This document shows, one piece after another, positions 19,064-30,262 of a DNA stretch of 64,000 nt; the stretch's first letter is position 1, and every line of letters starts with the position of its first letter. The translations under genes were made by a program, and so were the position numbers. A model generated the notes under the pieces. It saw only the letters and a program-made list of their open reading frames with translations, made no database searches and was not told the origin of the DNA. Source of the DNA: Leishmania donovani (Eukaryota > Euglenozoa > Kinetoplastea > Trypanosomatida > Trypanosomatidae); contig NC_018259.1 in assembly GCF_000227135.1 (NCBI RefSeq), positions 603,140 through 667,139 on the forward strand, read 5' to 3'.

Positions 19064-21259
19064 CTAGTTGGGATGGGATTTCTGCCGGAATCGCTCCTTC
19101 AGCAAACGCAGCTGCTCCTCCAGGCGTCGATGCATCTGTAGCACGTTGCTCAAGGTCCCTGTTTTGTGTGTGGATGACGCATAGAACTGCGTTGACGGTG
19201 TCCGCTGCGCCGCGCTGCCCTCCTCAGCTATTGGCGACAAAAGTGAGCCTCGACGGCGGGTAAAGGATGCGTTTGAAGGTGTTGCCGTCCACCTCACAGA
19301 CGGTGGCGGATGAGCTTGCAGCGCATCAGAGAAGGAGGGCTCAGATGAGCGGATGCCCTGAGGCGGTACATACTTGTCCTCATCCGGCGCTGGCGGCGAC
19401 AGGAGTGCTCGGCGCGAGCTGCAGAGATAATACGGCTTGACCAAGACCTGCTTCGGCCGATGTGTCTGCCATGCCCCGTGCCGCGAGCGCACCGCTGCTG
19501 CTGCGGTGGGCCGCATGAAAGGCGCGCGCATGGAAGTCGGAGTAGCCGCGCCGGTCAGTGACGACCGACGCGAAGCGGAGGACGAGTTCATTGCCGCGGC
19601 AGACGGCACGGGCGTTGCATCCACGACACAGGGTACGAAATGTGCGCGCTCCTCAACCGAAGTGAGCCGCGCAAGCGCTGTGGCACTGGAGGTGGTGGGC
19701 GACATCGGCTCCTCCGACAACAGCGGCGGCGTTTCTCGGAGAGCTGCTCGTGGAGACGCGCACGCGGGGCCGTGCGCAAGGCGAGGGGGCAGCTGTTGCG
19801 TGGCTGGCCGCCCGGGCGACTCTTGCAGCATCTCTAGGTCTTGTCCACGCTGCTTGCGGTGCCGATAAGAAACGCGCGCTACACTGTCTAAAGCACACTG
19901 TGACGAGCAGCACGGTTCCACCAGAACCGTCCTCAACGTCAGTGACGGCGCCAAAGGGAGCGCGGGAGGAGAAGAGCCTCGCGAGGCCGAGAACACTGGG
20001 AAAGACAGCTCTGATGGGACTGGATTGCTCTCAAGCACCTCCGTTAGAGGCGCTCGCTTGCGCCGATGTCGACGTGATCGTTCTGACGCCTTTGACTCTT
20101 CGCGAGGTCCTGTTTCCGTCACTGGCACCACTGTAGTTTCCTGCTTAGCGTCGTCTGAGGGATCTCGCAGCAGCGGCGGTGTCGCCGTTCGAACTCGATC
20201 GCGATCCTCTGGGGCAAACACCTGCGCATCCACTGGCTCACCAGCATAATTACGCACCTCATCGAGCGGTACAGGAGGCGCCATCCTCTTCGTCCGTTTT
20301 GTCCGCTTCGCCGTGCGGCGACGCCTGACCTTCACGCCGCTTTCTTCGGCTGCACCCGGCATGTTTTCGAGTGCCGGGGCCGCTGCCGCTGGTCCATCTA
20401 CTTCGGTGGCAACGATGACTGTTACGGAGGTGGACGGCGACGGCATCTCGCGCACCACGACGGTCGGAGACGAAACACTATTCGAGAGAGAGGTCTTCGC
20501 GACCAATGTCGGCTGCACTGGCGGTGCGGACGTGGTCAGGGGTTCCTCTAGCGCCACACAAGGTGTGGCTGTGCGCAGCCAGTCGAAAATGGCCGCTTCC
20601 TTCTGCTTTGACAGATACGAAGCGTCGAGCGCGGCTCGAGGGGACGTGTTGGTGTCGAGCGCAGCAAGGGAAGCCACAGCTGCTGTCCGAGTCGCTGCGA
20701 CCGGGTTCGAGGTCAGCGGCACCGTGCCCCTGACAGACTTTGTTGGTGTGGCAGGTTGCGCACGTTGGAGGTCTTCGCCAGCTCGAGGTGCTTTGGCGCG
20801 CTCTGCGTCGCTTTGCGCATCCACAGCAGCTCCGCCGCTGGAGTCCGCTGCGGACGGAGGAAGTGGCCGGTAGTACCGCCTCTGCACATATTTAAGGCGA
20901 ATCCACCTCATTACGTTGGCTGAGGTGTCCCGTTCCCCAGGTTTGACGTAGCTGGTCGGAATGGTGGCCTCGTAGGCCCGCTTGGCGCGCTCGTTGCCCA
21001 TCTTTGACATGAAGGTGATCTGCTCCGGTTCCCAGAGATCCATCGTGCAGCTTTTTACCTTGCTGATATGCACGCCCAGCTGACGATGCAGGCCGCTGCA
21101 GCGGATGCAGATGAAGATGCCGAGATTCACGCTCGCCCACGTCGGGTGACGCGCGCTGCAGTCCATACACTCATCATTGGCGGGCTGCTTCAGCAGCTCT
21201 AGTAGCTGTCGTTGATTTCGCTCCTGCACTTCTTTGGTCTGCCGCTGTACGGACGCCAT
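19064..21259 (-). CDS. ArfGAP-domain GTPase-activating protein
   Basis: 731 residues. The start at 21259 ([15 protein letters not shown]) lies 13 nt after a near-perfect splice acceptor, so the upstream hydrophobic open frame is 5' UTR or spacer. Residues ~15-130 form an ArfGAP domain: zinc ligands Cys31, Cys34, Cys51 and Cys54 in [11 protein letters not shown]...FICIRC, followed by [16 protein letters not shown] with the catalytic arginine finger at Arg59. Such proteins stimulate GTP hydrolysis by Arf GTPases on Golgi or endosomal membranes. The remaining 600 residues are disordered, Ser/Pro/Ala-rich with basic patches ([14 protein letters not shown]), and end in a short helical segment, [19 protein letters not shown]. 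The zinc finger is closest in style to the small AGFG/SMAP-type ArfGAPs. No PH domain or ankyrin repeats are seen. Confidence 0.93.
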   Translation of the reverse strand: MASVQRQTKEVQERNQRQLLELLKQPANDECMDCSARHPTWASVNLGIFICIRCSGLHRQLGVHISKVKSCTMDLWEPEQITFMSKMGNERAKRAYEATIPTSYVKPGERDTSANVMRWIRLKYVQRRYYRPLPPSAADSSGGAAVDAQSDAERAKAPRAGEDLQRAQPATPTKSVRGTVPLTSNPVAATRTAAVASLAALDTNTSPRAALDASYLSKQKEAAIFDWLRTATPCVALEEPLTTSAPPVQPTLVAKTSLSNSVSSPTVVVREMPSPSTSVTVIVATEVDGPAAAAPALENMPGAAEESGVKVRRRRTAKRTKRTKRMAPPVPLDEVRNYAGEPVDAQVFAPEDRDRVRTATPPLLRDPSDDAKQETTVVPVTETGPREESKASERSRRHRRKRAPLTEVLESNPVPSELSFPVFSASRGSSPPALPLAPSLTLRTVLVEPCCSSQCALDSVARVSYRHRKQRGQDLEMLQESPGRPATQQLPPRLAHGPACASPRAALRETPPLLSEEPMSPTTSSATALARLTSVEERAHFVPCVVDATPVPSAAAMNSSSASRRSSLTGAATPTSMRAPFMRPTAAAAVRSRHGAWQTHRPKQVLVKPYYLCSSRRALLSPPAPDEDKYVPPQGIRSSEPSFSDALQAHPPPSVRWTATPSNASFTRRRGSLLSPIAEEGSAAQRTPSTQFYASSTHKTGTLSNVLQMHRRLEEQLRLLKERFRQKSHPN

Positions 21260-24022
21260 GTAGACGCAGCGCCTGCAAGAAGGAAGCGATTGTGGGGTGC
21301 CACGTGGGACGGCGGCGGCGGAGGGGGTGGGCGCTTGTGGGAGGGAGAGGGAGAAACAAGGTGCGAACGGGCTCGGTTTCTCTGATTCGTCGGCAGCGAA
21401 AAAAAAAAACGCCGCCACGTATACGACCCCACCAACGCCCTGGAGCAAGAAGAAACACAAAGCGGCGAAAAGCACACAACAACGACAGAAACCAAACATA
21501 GACAGAGCGAGAGACACCGCCGGGGACGCACGAGGTGACTGGTGCGGATGCGACAACACCACGTGGTGTCACCTCCGCAGTTAGTCTCTCCCTCTGTAGC
21601 TGACGTTGTTGTGCCCGCGGCAATCCGTCGATTCCACGCCGCTAGAAAGCGGCAGTGGGAGGTGAAGGAAGGAACAAGTCGGTCTCTGTGTGTCTGTGTG
21701 TGTGTGTGTTACTCTTTGCGGTGTTGGCCTATTTCTTATTCAGTCTAGTGTGGTAAGCACGTAGGCTCCCTGTGCGTGAGGTCCTCCAGCACGCGTGGAC
21801 GAAGAGGGAGCGAAGGAAAGGGACCATCGATCGGGAGAGACGCGCCACCAGCGCAGCGCGGAAGGACAGGGCCATGAATGGCACACACATACATGTGTGT
21901 GTGTGTGTGTGGTTGGGGGAGGGAGGGAGCGGGTGACGGACGTGTGCAGCCAAGCCGGAACCACAAAAGGGAAGAGAGGAGAGCGAGCGAGAGAAGGCAC
22001 ACAAGTGAGGAGAACGTGCGCAGTGCACGTGCACCGATAAAGGAAAAACCCACGCATCCATACATCATCTCACGAGGCAGCCGTGAGCAGCGACAGTGAG
22101 TCTGCTGAAGCCGGATAAAAAAAGGAAGGAGCCTGGTGCGCTGTGTGAGCCTAGCAGAGCGCCAGAAACAGCGTGCTCCCTCTATCCTTATCACTCCCCG
22201 TCGCAAAAAAAAAAAACAAAGAACTGATGCGTGCCGAAGCGCAGATGCTGAAGGCAACTGCAATGGACGTGGATGGCGAAGAGGCAGGTCATGCTAAACC
22301 CTCTTTCTTTTTCTACTTGCTTTATTTTTCTGGTCGCTCGTTTCCGCCGTGCTGCACCGTGCGAAGTATGATTTCTCTGACATTGCACAGGGCACATTGG
22401 TTCTCCTCTTTTCCCGCCTTTCTCGCACCGGCACATATGCTCAAAATCTCACACACCCATCTTACCAGCACGCCTGAAATTGTCCTGCGCGCACATCTGC
22501 GACACAACGAATGAAGGAGGCACCCCACCGACAGAGGGCGGCGAAGCAGCAATGGGATAAGAAGTCCTAGCATCAAGCGAGAGAGAGAGAGACATCATGC
22601 CCGCGGGGCGAATAATAACAGCAAAAAAAAAAAAGAAAGGCGAAACAAAATGAGAGGAAGCATCCGTGAAAGCGTGCGCGAGGAGATACAGGGTGGGGAA
22701 GGGGGGGCGGGAACATCGACGACAGCATCGGAGGCATACACACGCAGGAAGAGCGCGCGAGCGAGAGACGGAGTGTACATGCGTGCACGACACAAGCGTA
22801 TCGGGAGAGGAGAGAGTGACGGTCCAACAAGCAACAAGATAAATACGAAAAAAAAAGTCCTTCCTCTTTTGTTGTTGTTTACAAAATAATAGCCTCTGCG
22901 TGGGCCGCAGTGCTCACCTTTTCGGAGTGCATGTGTGGACATGCAGGAGATGGGGCTTGGTGTGAATGGAGCTTGTTATTGATGCCCTGAGAGAGGGAAG
23001 GGAGAAGAACAGAGAAAACACATGGGCAGACAATAATAACACAGCTCAGCAAAGGAGATCGGAGGCCGAGCAAGAATCACGTTTCAAGTGCAACGACAAG
23101 GAAGGGCACCCGCGCATCACTCGCTGCTGCATACGTATGCCCCTCGCATCCTCGTTGTCATAGTGACGAGTAGATGTGGTCCTCAGACAACACGCGTCCC
23201 CACTCACCAACCGCGACGCGTCCTCCACCCTCATCGGTTTCCGCCTTGCTCCGATTCGCTTCCCTCACGCGGACTATTCGCGTTAAGAAGCCCAACGAAA
23301 CAAAAAAACATCGACAATGAAATCCGCCCTCGACCCGACACCTTCATGAGTTTCACACCCCGCAGGCGCGCTGTACAAAAAGAAAGAGAAGGCATCTGCA
23401 GAAAAAAAAAACAGGACAACAGAACGAGACGGGAGACTGCGCGCGTTGCCAGCGCCCGAGCACACACTAGGCGAGATGGGCAACAACACTAGCAGCCAAC
23501 AACAGCAAAGCAAAAGGGAGCCGACAACAAGACCACAAAAGGGTGAGAGAACCAGCGAGAGAGAGAGCATGAGAGGAAGACAGAAGGCGCGCCAAAGAAA
23601 GCAAGAGAATCGTGAGAAACTGTTTTTTTTTTTCGTGTGTGTAGAGCTTAGGTAAGGCTTGGGGTGTGCGAGGGGAAGAGAGAGGTGTGCGCCGAGAATG
23701 TGTGCGTGCTCTCATCACGAGCGAGCCTATCAGCTGCCGTGAGCCTCTGTGCACGTGTGGGAGGTGACACGTTGTCTGTCAAATAGAACGCCAAGGAGGC
23801 ATGCGCTCTCGTGTCCACACAGACACGCATCCGCAAGCGCGTACAACACGGTGGACTACGAGGTGAAAAAAAAAAAGAAAAACACAAGGTGGGGACAGTA
23901 CTTGAATCACCGTGTTCTACCTCTTGAACCCTGGCGCAAGACAGCGACGGACGTCTTTCATTTACTTGTCACGGAGGTCGCTCAGCACGCACCACCCAGC
24001 GTCAATGCTAAAGGGAGCTCGG
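21260..24022 (-). other. 2.8-kb spacer, mainly 3' UTR of phosphomannose isomerase
   Basis: Very low complexity: TG tracts at about 21690-21710 and 21893-21912, many GA tracts, and A-runs at 22206-22217, 22623-22634 and 23401-23411. Several open frames here are Ser/Leu/Arg/His homopolymer-like and not credible. No RNA gene is recognised. Confidence 0.6.
21273..21292 (-). promoter_or_regulatory. Spliced-leader acceptor of the ArfGAP gene
   Basis: Minus-strand CGCTTCCTTCTTGCAG with the AG at 21274-21273. The 5' UTR would be 13 nt. Confidence 0.75.
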
Positions 24023-25288
24023 CTATCTGTCGCTCAAGTCGTTGGTCGACGCAACGAACACAAGCGCCTTCGCTCCCTCAGCTTGGCACGTCACCTTGCC
24101 GTACGGCACCGCAAAGCAGTCGCCGGCGTTTACCGTCGTCCCGTTCACCTTGGCAGACCCCTCCAAGCAGAAGCCCAGGCCTATCGTCGGCAAGGTCACG
24201 GAGGTCGTCCCTTTGCCAGAAGCGTGCTCGTACTGCATGCGGTACAGCGAAAAGTCCGGGAACTGTGCCGGTGGCCGGTAGTACTGCACCTGCCACTGCG
24301 CCGCGTCCTCGCTGCTCTTCTTCTCGTGGCGGGCAGACGCAAGCCCGGTCGTGTCGTACTTCAGCATGCTTATGAGCGTCGGCACATCCTTCCACTTCGG
24401 CGTGAGTCCAGCACGCACGACGTTGTCGCTGCATGCCATGATCTCGACACCGTCGCCGCTGATATACGCGTGCGGCTCGCTGTCCGATAAAAAGAGAGCC
24501 TCCCCGGGCACCATCTGTACGTAATTGAGGAAGTAAACCATCCAGCAGCCGACATCATCCGGGTACTGCCTGTAAATGCGAACAAAGAGCTCGTCCTCGG
24601 CACACTGCGCGCCCGTCTCCTCGATGCGCTGGAGGTGCAGGCGCAGCGCCTTCGTGACGATGTCGTCCGAAGCAGCGTACACGTTCGTTATCATCGCTTT
24701 CAGCGACTGCTTCTCTTCGTCGCTGTCCGTTGCAGGCAGCGCGCTCTCCGGCGCCATCATGTACTGACCCAGCACCGCGTCGGCGCCCACAAGCTCCGCC
24801 AGCTCCGGGATGCGCTTCAGATACGCGATGATGGCGCCGAGCGGTCGGAAGCAGCAGAGTGCCTCAAAGGGGGTCAAGGCGCAAATGAGCTCTGGCTTGT
24901 GGTTCGGGTCCTTGTACTTATCCGGCCTCGCTGCGTGCAGCTTCTCGGCAAGCTTCTTGCACGGGTGCGCCTGGATGGACAGCGCCGTACGAATCGACAG
25001 AATCTTCAGCAGGTAGGGCACTGTGTCACGGAAGGTCGTGGCCTGGTGAGCTTCTGAAAAGTACTTCTTTTTATTCTCTGGCTGCTTCAGGAACTCCTCG
25101 AGCAGCTGCGCGTCGCCGTCGGCGATCCTGGACGGGCAGTTGGGGTGCGTGCCTACCCACAACTCCGCAAACATCTTGCCGGACTTGTCGTTCGTCAAGC
25201 CCTTCATCTTTGCCACGAAGCTGGACGCGGCATCCTTGCCCCAGGCATAGTCCTGATGGCCCACTTCAAGCTTTACGAGCTCAGACAT
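24023..25288 (-). CDS. PMI: Phosphomannose isomerase (mannose-6-phosphate isomerase, type I)
   Basis: 421 residues from MSELVKLEVGHQDYAWG; the codon before it in frame is not ATG. The enzyme interconverts fructose-6-phosphate and mannose-6-phosphate and feeds GDP-mannose synthesis for glycoconjugates (LPG, GPI anchors, mannan in Leishmania). Type I signatures are complete. SIQAHP carries zinc ligands Gln106 and His108. YKDPNHKPELICAL carries Glu133. SEPHAYISGDGVEIMA carries His273, followed by SDNVVRAGLTPKW with the catalytic arginine. The C-terminal cupin half is intact (GLGFCLEGSAKVNGT, AVPYGKV). Length is normal for the eukaryotic enzyme. It acts in the cytosol; no targeting signal is seen. 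Confidence 0.97.
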   Translation of the reverse strand: MSELVKLEVGHQDYAWGKDAASSFVAKMKGLTNDKSGKMFAELWVGTHPNCPSRIADGDAQLLEEFLKQPENKKKYFSEAHQATTFRDTVPYLLKILSIRTALSIQAHPCKKLAEKLHAARPDKYKDPNHKPELICALTPFEALCCFRPLGAIIAYLKRIPELAELVGADAVLGQYMMAPESALPATDSDEEKQSLKAMITNVYAASDDIVTKALRLHLQRIEETGAQCAEDELFVRIYRQYPDDVGCWMVYFLNYVQMVPGEALFLSDSEPHAYISGDGVEIMACSDNVVRAGLTPKWKDVPTLISMLKYDTTGLASARHEKKSSEDAAQWQVQYYRPPAQFPDFSLYRMQYEHASGKGTTSVTLPTIGLGFCLEGSAKVNGTTVNAGDCFAVPYGKVTCQAEGAKALVFVASTNDLSDR

Positions 25289-26462
25289 ATGCACAGAGCG
25301 CAGTTGCTTGCGTGGAAGCTGGTGGTTAGGCGGAGGAAGGAAGAGGAGGCACGGGACGGGTGGCGGTGGTGACAGTGTCTAGTATGACGAGAAGGACAGG
25401 CACGTGAGGTTACTAAACAGCCCACCAAACAATATTATATTGCTTTGCTCTTGGCCGCTTGAAACCAGCGAGACACGCCGTACGTGCGCGAGTGGGGCCA
25501 CTGCTTCTGGCTTGCCGATGATTTTATATATATCGTTTCGTGTAAAGAGAAACAGCAGGAAACGTGGGCCGAAAGCGGCTGAGGAATATGGGGAGGAGTG
25601 GGGGAGAGACTGAAACCCGATGAGAAGAATGCCAAGAAGCAGTGCGACGCGTTACCGGGACAGAGCAACAAGGGAAAGGAAGAGCGACGCAAGCGAATCG
25701 ATCAAGGGACACCGGGGGAATAGCTGTGCTGTTGGGTCCGTGGTTCATGTAGCAGGTTCTCTCGCGGAGAGGTGTGTGGGCGAACGTGTAGGTTAATGTG
25801 TTGGCGCGTTATAGATGGAAAGGGGAGACGAAGAGGGAAAAGATAGAAGCGCGGCACGGTGCGGCGGAAAGCAGCGTGGCTGCGGTCTCAAGTGATACGC
25901 GCGAGAAGCGCCATGGGCTTATCCCTCTCCCCTCTGAGACATCGCGCTAGCGTGCATCCGTAAGAATGGCGGCGAGACGCGATGCGGTGTGTCGCGGCAC
26001 AAGGGCCACAGCAGGCACAGGTGAACGCAGCTCACCCCGCACAAAGGGCAGCGTTCGCCTGCGGAGGCAGGTTCGTCGGTCGCTTTCTACCTTGTAGGGA
26101 TTTGATAGCAGTGAGAAAGTGGAGCAGTGATCGCACAGGGACGAAGGCTGTATTCGAGACAGCGAAAGCGGAACAGAATAGAACACCCACTCTTCCCTCT
26201 TCCCTTGTCTTCCAAACAGACAACTCTGAGTGACGGAGGCCGGTGTTCTGTGTTTATGTGTGTGTGTGCCAGACTTGTTCCACACACTACGTACACAACA
26301 AAACGAGCAATAAGAAAAAAACCAAAGTTGGCAGAGTTACATAGAAGATGCAGAAGTAACACCTACATATATAGGTAGATAGATCCGCAACGTTAGGTAG
26401 TCCCAGTCGCTGCTACGGGCATGGCACGTTGCTCGCACCGTCTTCAGGGATACGCGCCACCT
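25289..26462 (-). other. Spacer between PIF1 helicase and PMI
   Basis: Ordinary spacer with pyrimidine tracts on the minus strand. No gene is supported. Confidence 0.6.
25319..25355 (-). promoter_or_regulatory. Spliced-leader acceptor of PMI
   Basis: Minus-strand CCTCCTCTTCCTTCCTCCG then AACCACCAG, with the AG at 25320-25319. The predicted 5' UTR is about 30 nt. Confidence 0.65.
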
Positions 26463-29276
26463 CTACCGAGCTGATTCTCGGCCAAGGTGAGAGGGAAGGT
26501 AGAACAACTGTCCCGAAAGCGGCATCGACCTCCATGCCGCCCACGTCTTTGCCGCGGCCTCGACGCCTGGGATGTTTTGGGTGAAGAGCAGCGAGGGCCT
26601 GTGCACCGATATCATCCGCGGAGAGAGATTCAGAATGCGCAGGTGCTCGAACTTGCGCACGCGACTCGATGCGACGTAAACGAGGTGGTCACACGGAAAC
26701 ATGTCGCCGGCGTCAAAGAGCACGGCATGGTCCAGCGTAACGCCTTGGACTTTGTGCACGGTAAACGCGTAGGCCGGTGTCAACGGGATGCAGGCAGCAT
26801 CCACGGTGAAGCACCAGTCCTGCTTCGTGATCGAAATCGGCAGCGTGATCCAAGGAATCGCGACATCTTTGCCGTCTGCGTCCATCCGCACTACAGGCAC
26901 CTGCACAGCGCTTGCGGCGCCGCCCGGTCCGTTCCCTGTGGAATACACGGCGACACGCTCCAGCAGGTTTGCCGGAGTCGCACGCGCCTTCATCTCCTCC
27001 GGCAACAGACCCTTACACGCCGAGAACGATCGAAACCCAACCACCCTGCCAAGAGAGCCGTTCACATACTGAAGCGTCAAGTTGCGTAGCAGCATCACAC
27101 GACACCCGACTTTCAGCAGCTTATCCTGCAGCACGGTATCCTTTCGGATAGCCTGGCGCAAGCTCTCCTGCATAAACGGTTGCAGCCGACGCGTTAGCTG
27201 CCGCGCATCCACAGCTTCCACACGCACGAGTTCTCGCGGAAACAAAGCACCCAGTGGCTGCAGGCGAGCGACTGCACGTGCGTACTCCTGAGCGCCATTG
27301 AGGTTCCCCGACGTGGCCTTGCTGTTTCGGGCGCTGGGGACTCCAGACCACATCTCCAGTACGTTCTTCACAGTGCATCGTCGGTCCTCTGCGATGCAGT
27401 GAGTTGCGCCACTGCAGCGCACACACACGGCAGACAAGGATGTGGAGTACGAGAGCGGTGAGGGGAGGCCGTAGACCTGCACGGAGCCGCGAGGAAAGAG
27501 GCAAACCTCCTCCAGGTTACGAGCGACGCCAATCGCCTCCATGTCCCGTAGTCGCCCTCGCTGCTTGAGCGCACTTCTGGCACTTCCAGTAGGGGAACAG
27601 AAACGATAGTGCACAAGCAGTGCGGCTCCCCACTGGCCGCCGTCGTCGGCATCTTCTTGTCTCTGCCCTGTTGTAGTACCAAAGGTAGGCGGGCGCATCG
27701 CCTCTGTCATGGTGAGCTGCGTTGGAAAAAGTCGCTCCTCTCCCTCCAGCTCCAACATCTTGCGGTCGTTGTAGTTCTTGACAGCCCCCTTGGTCGGTAA
27801 AAGGCGCACGGCATCCTCGACCGCCGCGTTCAGAAAACCGGAGCGCGACAGTCGATAGGGAAGCCTGCCCTGCCGCAGGCGATTCAAGTCGGCGGCGAAC
27901 CGTTGATCCTGCTGGCGCTGTGGTTCGCGAAGCTGCACATGAAGGAGATGGTGAGTGAAGCACCAGCTCTCAAACATGGGCTTGTCATAGTACCACAGGT
28001 CGCAGCGGCGGCCCTTCCCGGCGCTACAGTGAGAAGCACGAGAGACTCGTTTCCTTTTGCTGTGTTTGGCAGCCGATGCGCTCTCTACCTCAGACGCGGC
28101 CGCGTCGACGGCGGTGCGGCACGACTTCTCTGCCGCCTCAACGGGGATCGCGGCCTCGTCTGCGGACGGCTGCGCATCGTCGCTCTCAGGACTGACGCAC
28201 TGGCAGACGATGCAGTCGTCGTCTTTGTTGGACCTTCCGTCACCAACTTGACGGTACCGCCGCCGCCTGCCGAAAGGGGCGCCGACCGAGGCGAACGGCG
28301 TGAGTTGCAGAAAGTCGCCGGAGAGAATCATCTGCAAACCCCCGAACGGCTGACTGGCGTCACGCCCTGCCATGCGACGGGCGGCCCGCTCAAAAGACTC
28401 AAGCACCCCCGCGTGAAGCATGGAAACTTCGTCGATGACCACTACGTCCACCTCCGCGAGGACCCCGGTGTTTCTGAATTGCAGTCGACGCGGGTGTCCG
28501 AGTTTGTCGACCGAGGACCCTGTTGCGAAGTCGTCTACGACCACCTCTTCCTCGATTCCTTCACCATCGCCGCCCCCGTTCTCTTGACCGTCGTCGATGT
28601 CGAAGGCGGCATCCGTGGGTGGCGGCTGCGTCGACAGGTCCGTCATATCATCTGGGGTGGGTAGAGGCACGCCAAAGGTGCTGTGAAAAGTGTTGCCACC
28701 GATGTTCAACGCGGCAATACCGGTGGAGGCCGTGATGGCGATGCGGTATCCCTGTGCCGTCAGTTTCGCTGCGATGGCGCGCAATAGGTGCGACTTGCCG
28801 GTCCCCGCCTCGCCCCCAATGAACAGCGATGCACCTTGGCACGCCAAGTCGCACACAGTGGCTTGCTCCCGTGTCAGCAGAGATTCCGTTACTGCTTTGT
28901 CTTTCGCCGGCAAAAACACAACGTCGGAGGCCGTGCTCGCCCCTGTCAGATCAGCAGCACCGGCAACGTCAAATCCACTGCGGCGCTCCATCTCCCCTTT
29001 CTTCGCCATTGACTGTGATCCACTGTTCTGCGAACGGCACTTTGTCCAATGCTCGCTGCATCCGGTACGCTGTGCAGCCGCAGACCTGAACGAGTCCGGG
29101 GTCGAAGCACCCGTTGGGAATTGCGGAGCCCCACGCCGGGGCGGTAGCGGCGGTGCATTCTCCCAGTGAACAGTTGCGGTGGCGGAGGTAGCGGCTGCGC
29201 TTCCCTTCACGCGCGTCTCGACTTTTTGTGTGAGCTTTTTCTGCGCTATTCCGCACCGGATCGAGCGGCACCGCAT
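26463..29276 (-). CDS. PIF1-family 5'-3' DNA helicase
   Basis: 937 residues from the ATG at 29276 (MRCRSIRCGIAQKKLTQK); the acceptor 40 nt upstream supports it. Helicase motifs in order: Walker A GGEAGTGKS (154-162), GIAALNIGGNTFHS, Walker B VVVIDEVSML (278-287), GGLQMILSGDFLQLTP, the LREPQRQQDQRFAADLNRLR block, and near the C-terminus FTVDAACIPLTPAYAFTVHK followed by the QGVTLD and YVASSRVRKFEHL motifs. PIF1 helicases unwind DNA-RNA hybrids, G-quadruplexes and replication intermediates. Trypanosomatids have several paralogues, mostly acting on kinetoplast DNA. The basic, acid-poor N-terminus is compatible with mitochondrial import, but I cannot say which paralogue this is. Between Walker B and the LREP motif lies an inserted acidic, Cys-containing region (CIVCQCV), and another insertion lies before the last motifs. 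Confidence 0.94.
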   Translation of the reverse strand: MRCRSIRCGIAQKKLTQKVETRVKGSAAATSATATVHWENAPPLPPRRGAPQFPTGASTPDSFRSAAAQRTGCSEHWTKCRSQNSGSQSMAKKGEMERRSGFDVAGAADLTGASTASDVVFLPAKDKAVTESLLTREQATVCDLACQGASLFIGGEAGTGKSHLLRAIAAKLTAQGYRIAITASTGIAALNIGGNTFHSTFGVPLPTPDDMTDLSTQPPPTDAAFDIDDGQENGGGDGEGIEEEVVVDDFATGSSVDKLGHPRRLQFRNTGVLAEVDVVVIDEVSMLHAGVLESFERAARRMAGRDASQPFGGLQMILSGDFLQLTPFASVGAPFGRRRRYRQVGDGRSNKDDDCIVCQCVSPESDDAQPSADEAAIPVEAAEKSCRTAVDAAASEVESASAAKHSKRKRVSRASHCSAGKGRRCDLWYYDKPMFESWCFTHHLLHVQLREPQRQQDQRFAADLNRLRQGRLPYRLSRSGFLNAAVEDAVRLLPTKGAVKNYNDRKMLELEGEERLFPTQLTMTEAMRPPTFGTTTGQRQEDADDGGQWGAALLVHYRFCSPTGSARSALKQRGRLRDMEAIGVARNLEEVCLFPRGSVQVYGLPSPLSYSTSLSAVCVRCSGATHCIAEDRRCTVKNVLEMWSGVPSARNSKATSGNLNGAQEYARAVARLQPLGALFPRELVRVEAVDARQLTRRLQPFMQESLRQAIRKDTVLQDKLLKVGCRVMLLRNLTLQYVNGSLGRVVGFRSFSACKGLLPEEMKARATPANLLERVAVYSTGNGPGGAASAVQVPVVRMDADGKDVAIPWITLPISITKQDWCFTVDAACIPLTPAYAFTVHKVQGVTLDHAVLFDAGDMFPCDHLVYVASSRVRKFEHLRILNLSPRMISVHRPSLLFTQNIPGVEAAAKTWAAWRSMPLSGQLFYLPSHLGRESAR

Positions 29277-30262
29277 CGAAGAAAAAAAAACGAAGAGAGT
29301 TGTGCGAGTAAGGGTTCTGATAAAAAAAAAGAGTTCACCGTCGAACCAAGGAGGTCGCCCTCTCTGCCTGAGCAGCGGCGTTCGGTTCCAGCGACCCTCA
29401 ACGCCTGTGTTGGCCTTGTCTGTGCGTGCAGGTGCCAGTGCAGAATCGTAGTCAAGAGTGGAGCACAGAGTGGCAACGATGATACGAGAGATTGCAATGG
29501 ATGAGAGGTGGTGGTGGTGGGGATACAAAAAAGCAAGTGCGAAAGGAGAGCAGCGCCGCCCTGAGGAGGGAGGCGCACGTAGACATGCCCACACACATAC
29601 ACAAAGCAAGAGGAGCGGGGAGTGGCGGAGCAGCCAGTCCCCGCAAAAGAAGCGCTCACAAACATGTGCACAACACACCGAGCGGTCGAGAATTGCGGAT
29701 CGCTTCGCTGGAGGTGAGTGCTTGGATGGTGCGGCGGCATCCGTCGCTGGGCTGCACGGCTTTCACTGATGTGCTGTACGCACGTCAACGCTCTTCTCCT
29801 TTTGTACCGTCTCGCAAGACTACAAAAACGCACAGCTCCGTCTCTCATCGCGTGCGGGCGTCGGTGCCTACGGCAAAGGGTACCGACGCGTGCCCGCTTT
29901 GGTCTCTAGGGGACGGGCCGGGGAGGAGGGGTGGGGGGTGGGGGGGGCGGACGCCGTCGTCGTTGCGACCCTCCCCCCGCTCCCTCCCCCCAAAAAAAGG
30001 AAACGGTGGGCACCAAAAGTGAATGCGGATCTATTTATCCAAAACAACAGTAAAAGAAGAACACACACAGCGCGAACGTCCGGCGGCGGCGGGGCGAAGA
30101 TGCCCGCCACACGACAGCATTGCCGGCACGGCGCGAGCGGCGTGATAAAAGACACGGCGATGGTGTCCTCCTGACATCATGACGCAAAGGAGGACGTCTA
30201 TGAAAAGCACTGAATGACAAGCCCAGGAGGCCAATAGGCACAAGAAACAGCTGCGTTTTCGC
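29277..30262 (-). other. Spacer between the 668-residue gene and PIF1
   Basis: Low-complexity spacer with G-runs at about 29934-29948 and C-runs at 29973-29990. No gene is supported. Confidence 0.6.
29317..29336 (-). promoter_or_regulatory. Spliced-leader acceptor of the PIF1 helicase gene
   Basis: Minus-strand CTCTTTTTTTTTATCAG with the AG at 29318-29317. The 40-nt leader contains a second T-run immediately before the ATG. Confidence 0.65.

Noticed and set aside
21260..21562. N-terminal hydrophobic extension of the ArfGAP frame, possible signal peptide
   Set aside because: The frame begins with GTG, not ATG, and the best splice acceptor lies downstream, 13 nt before MASVQRQ.
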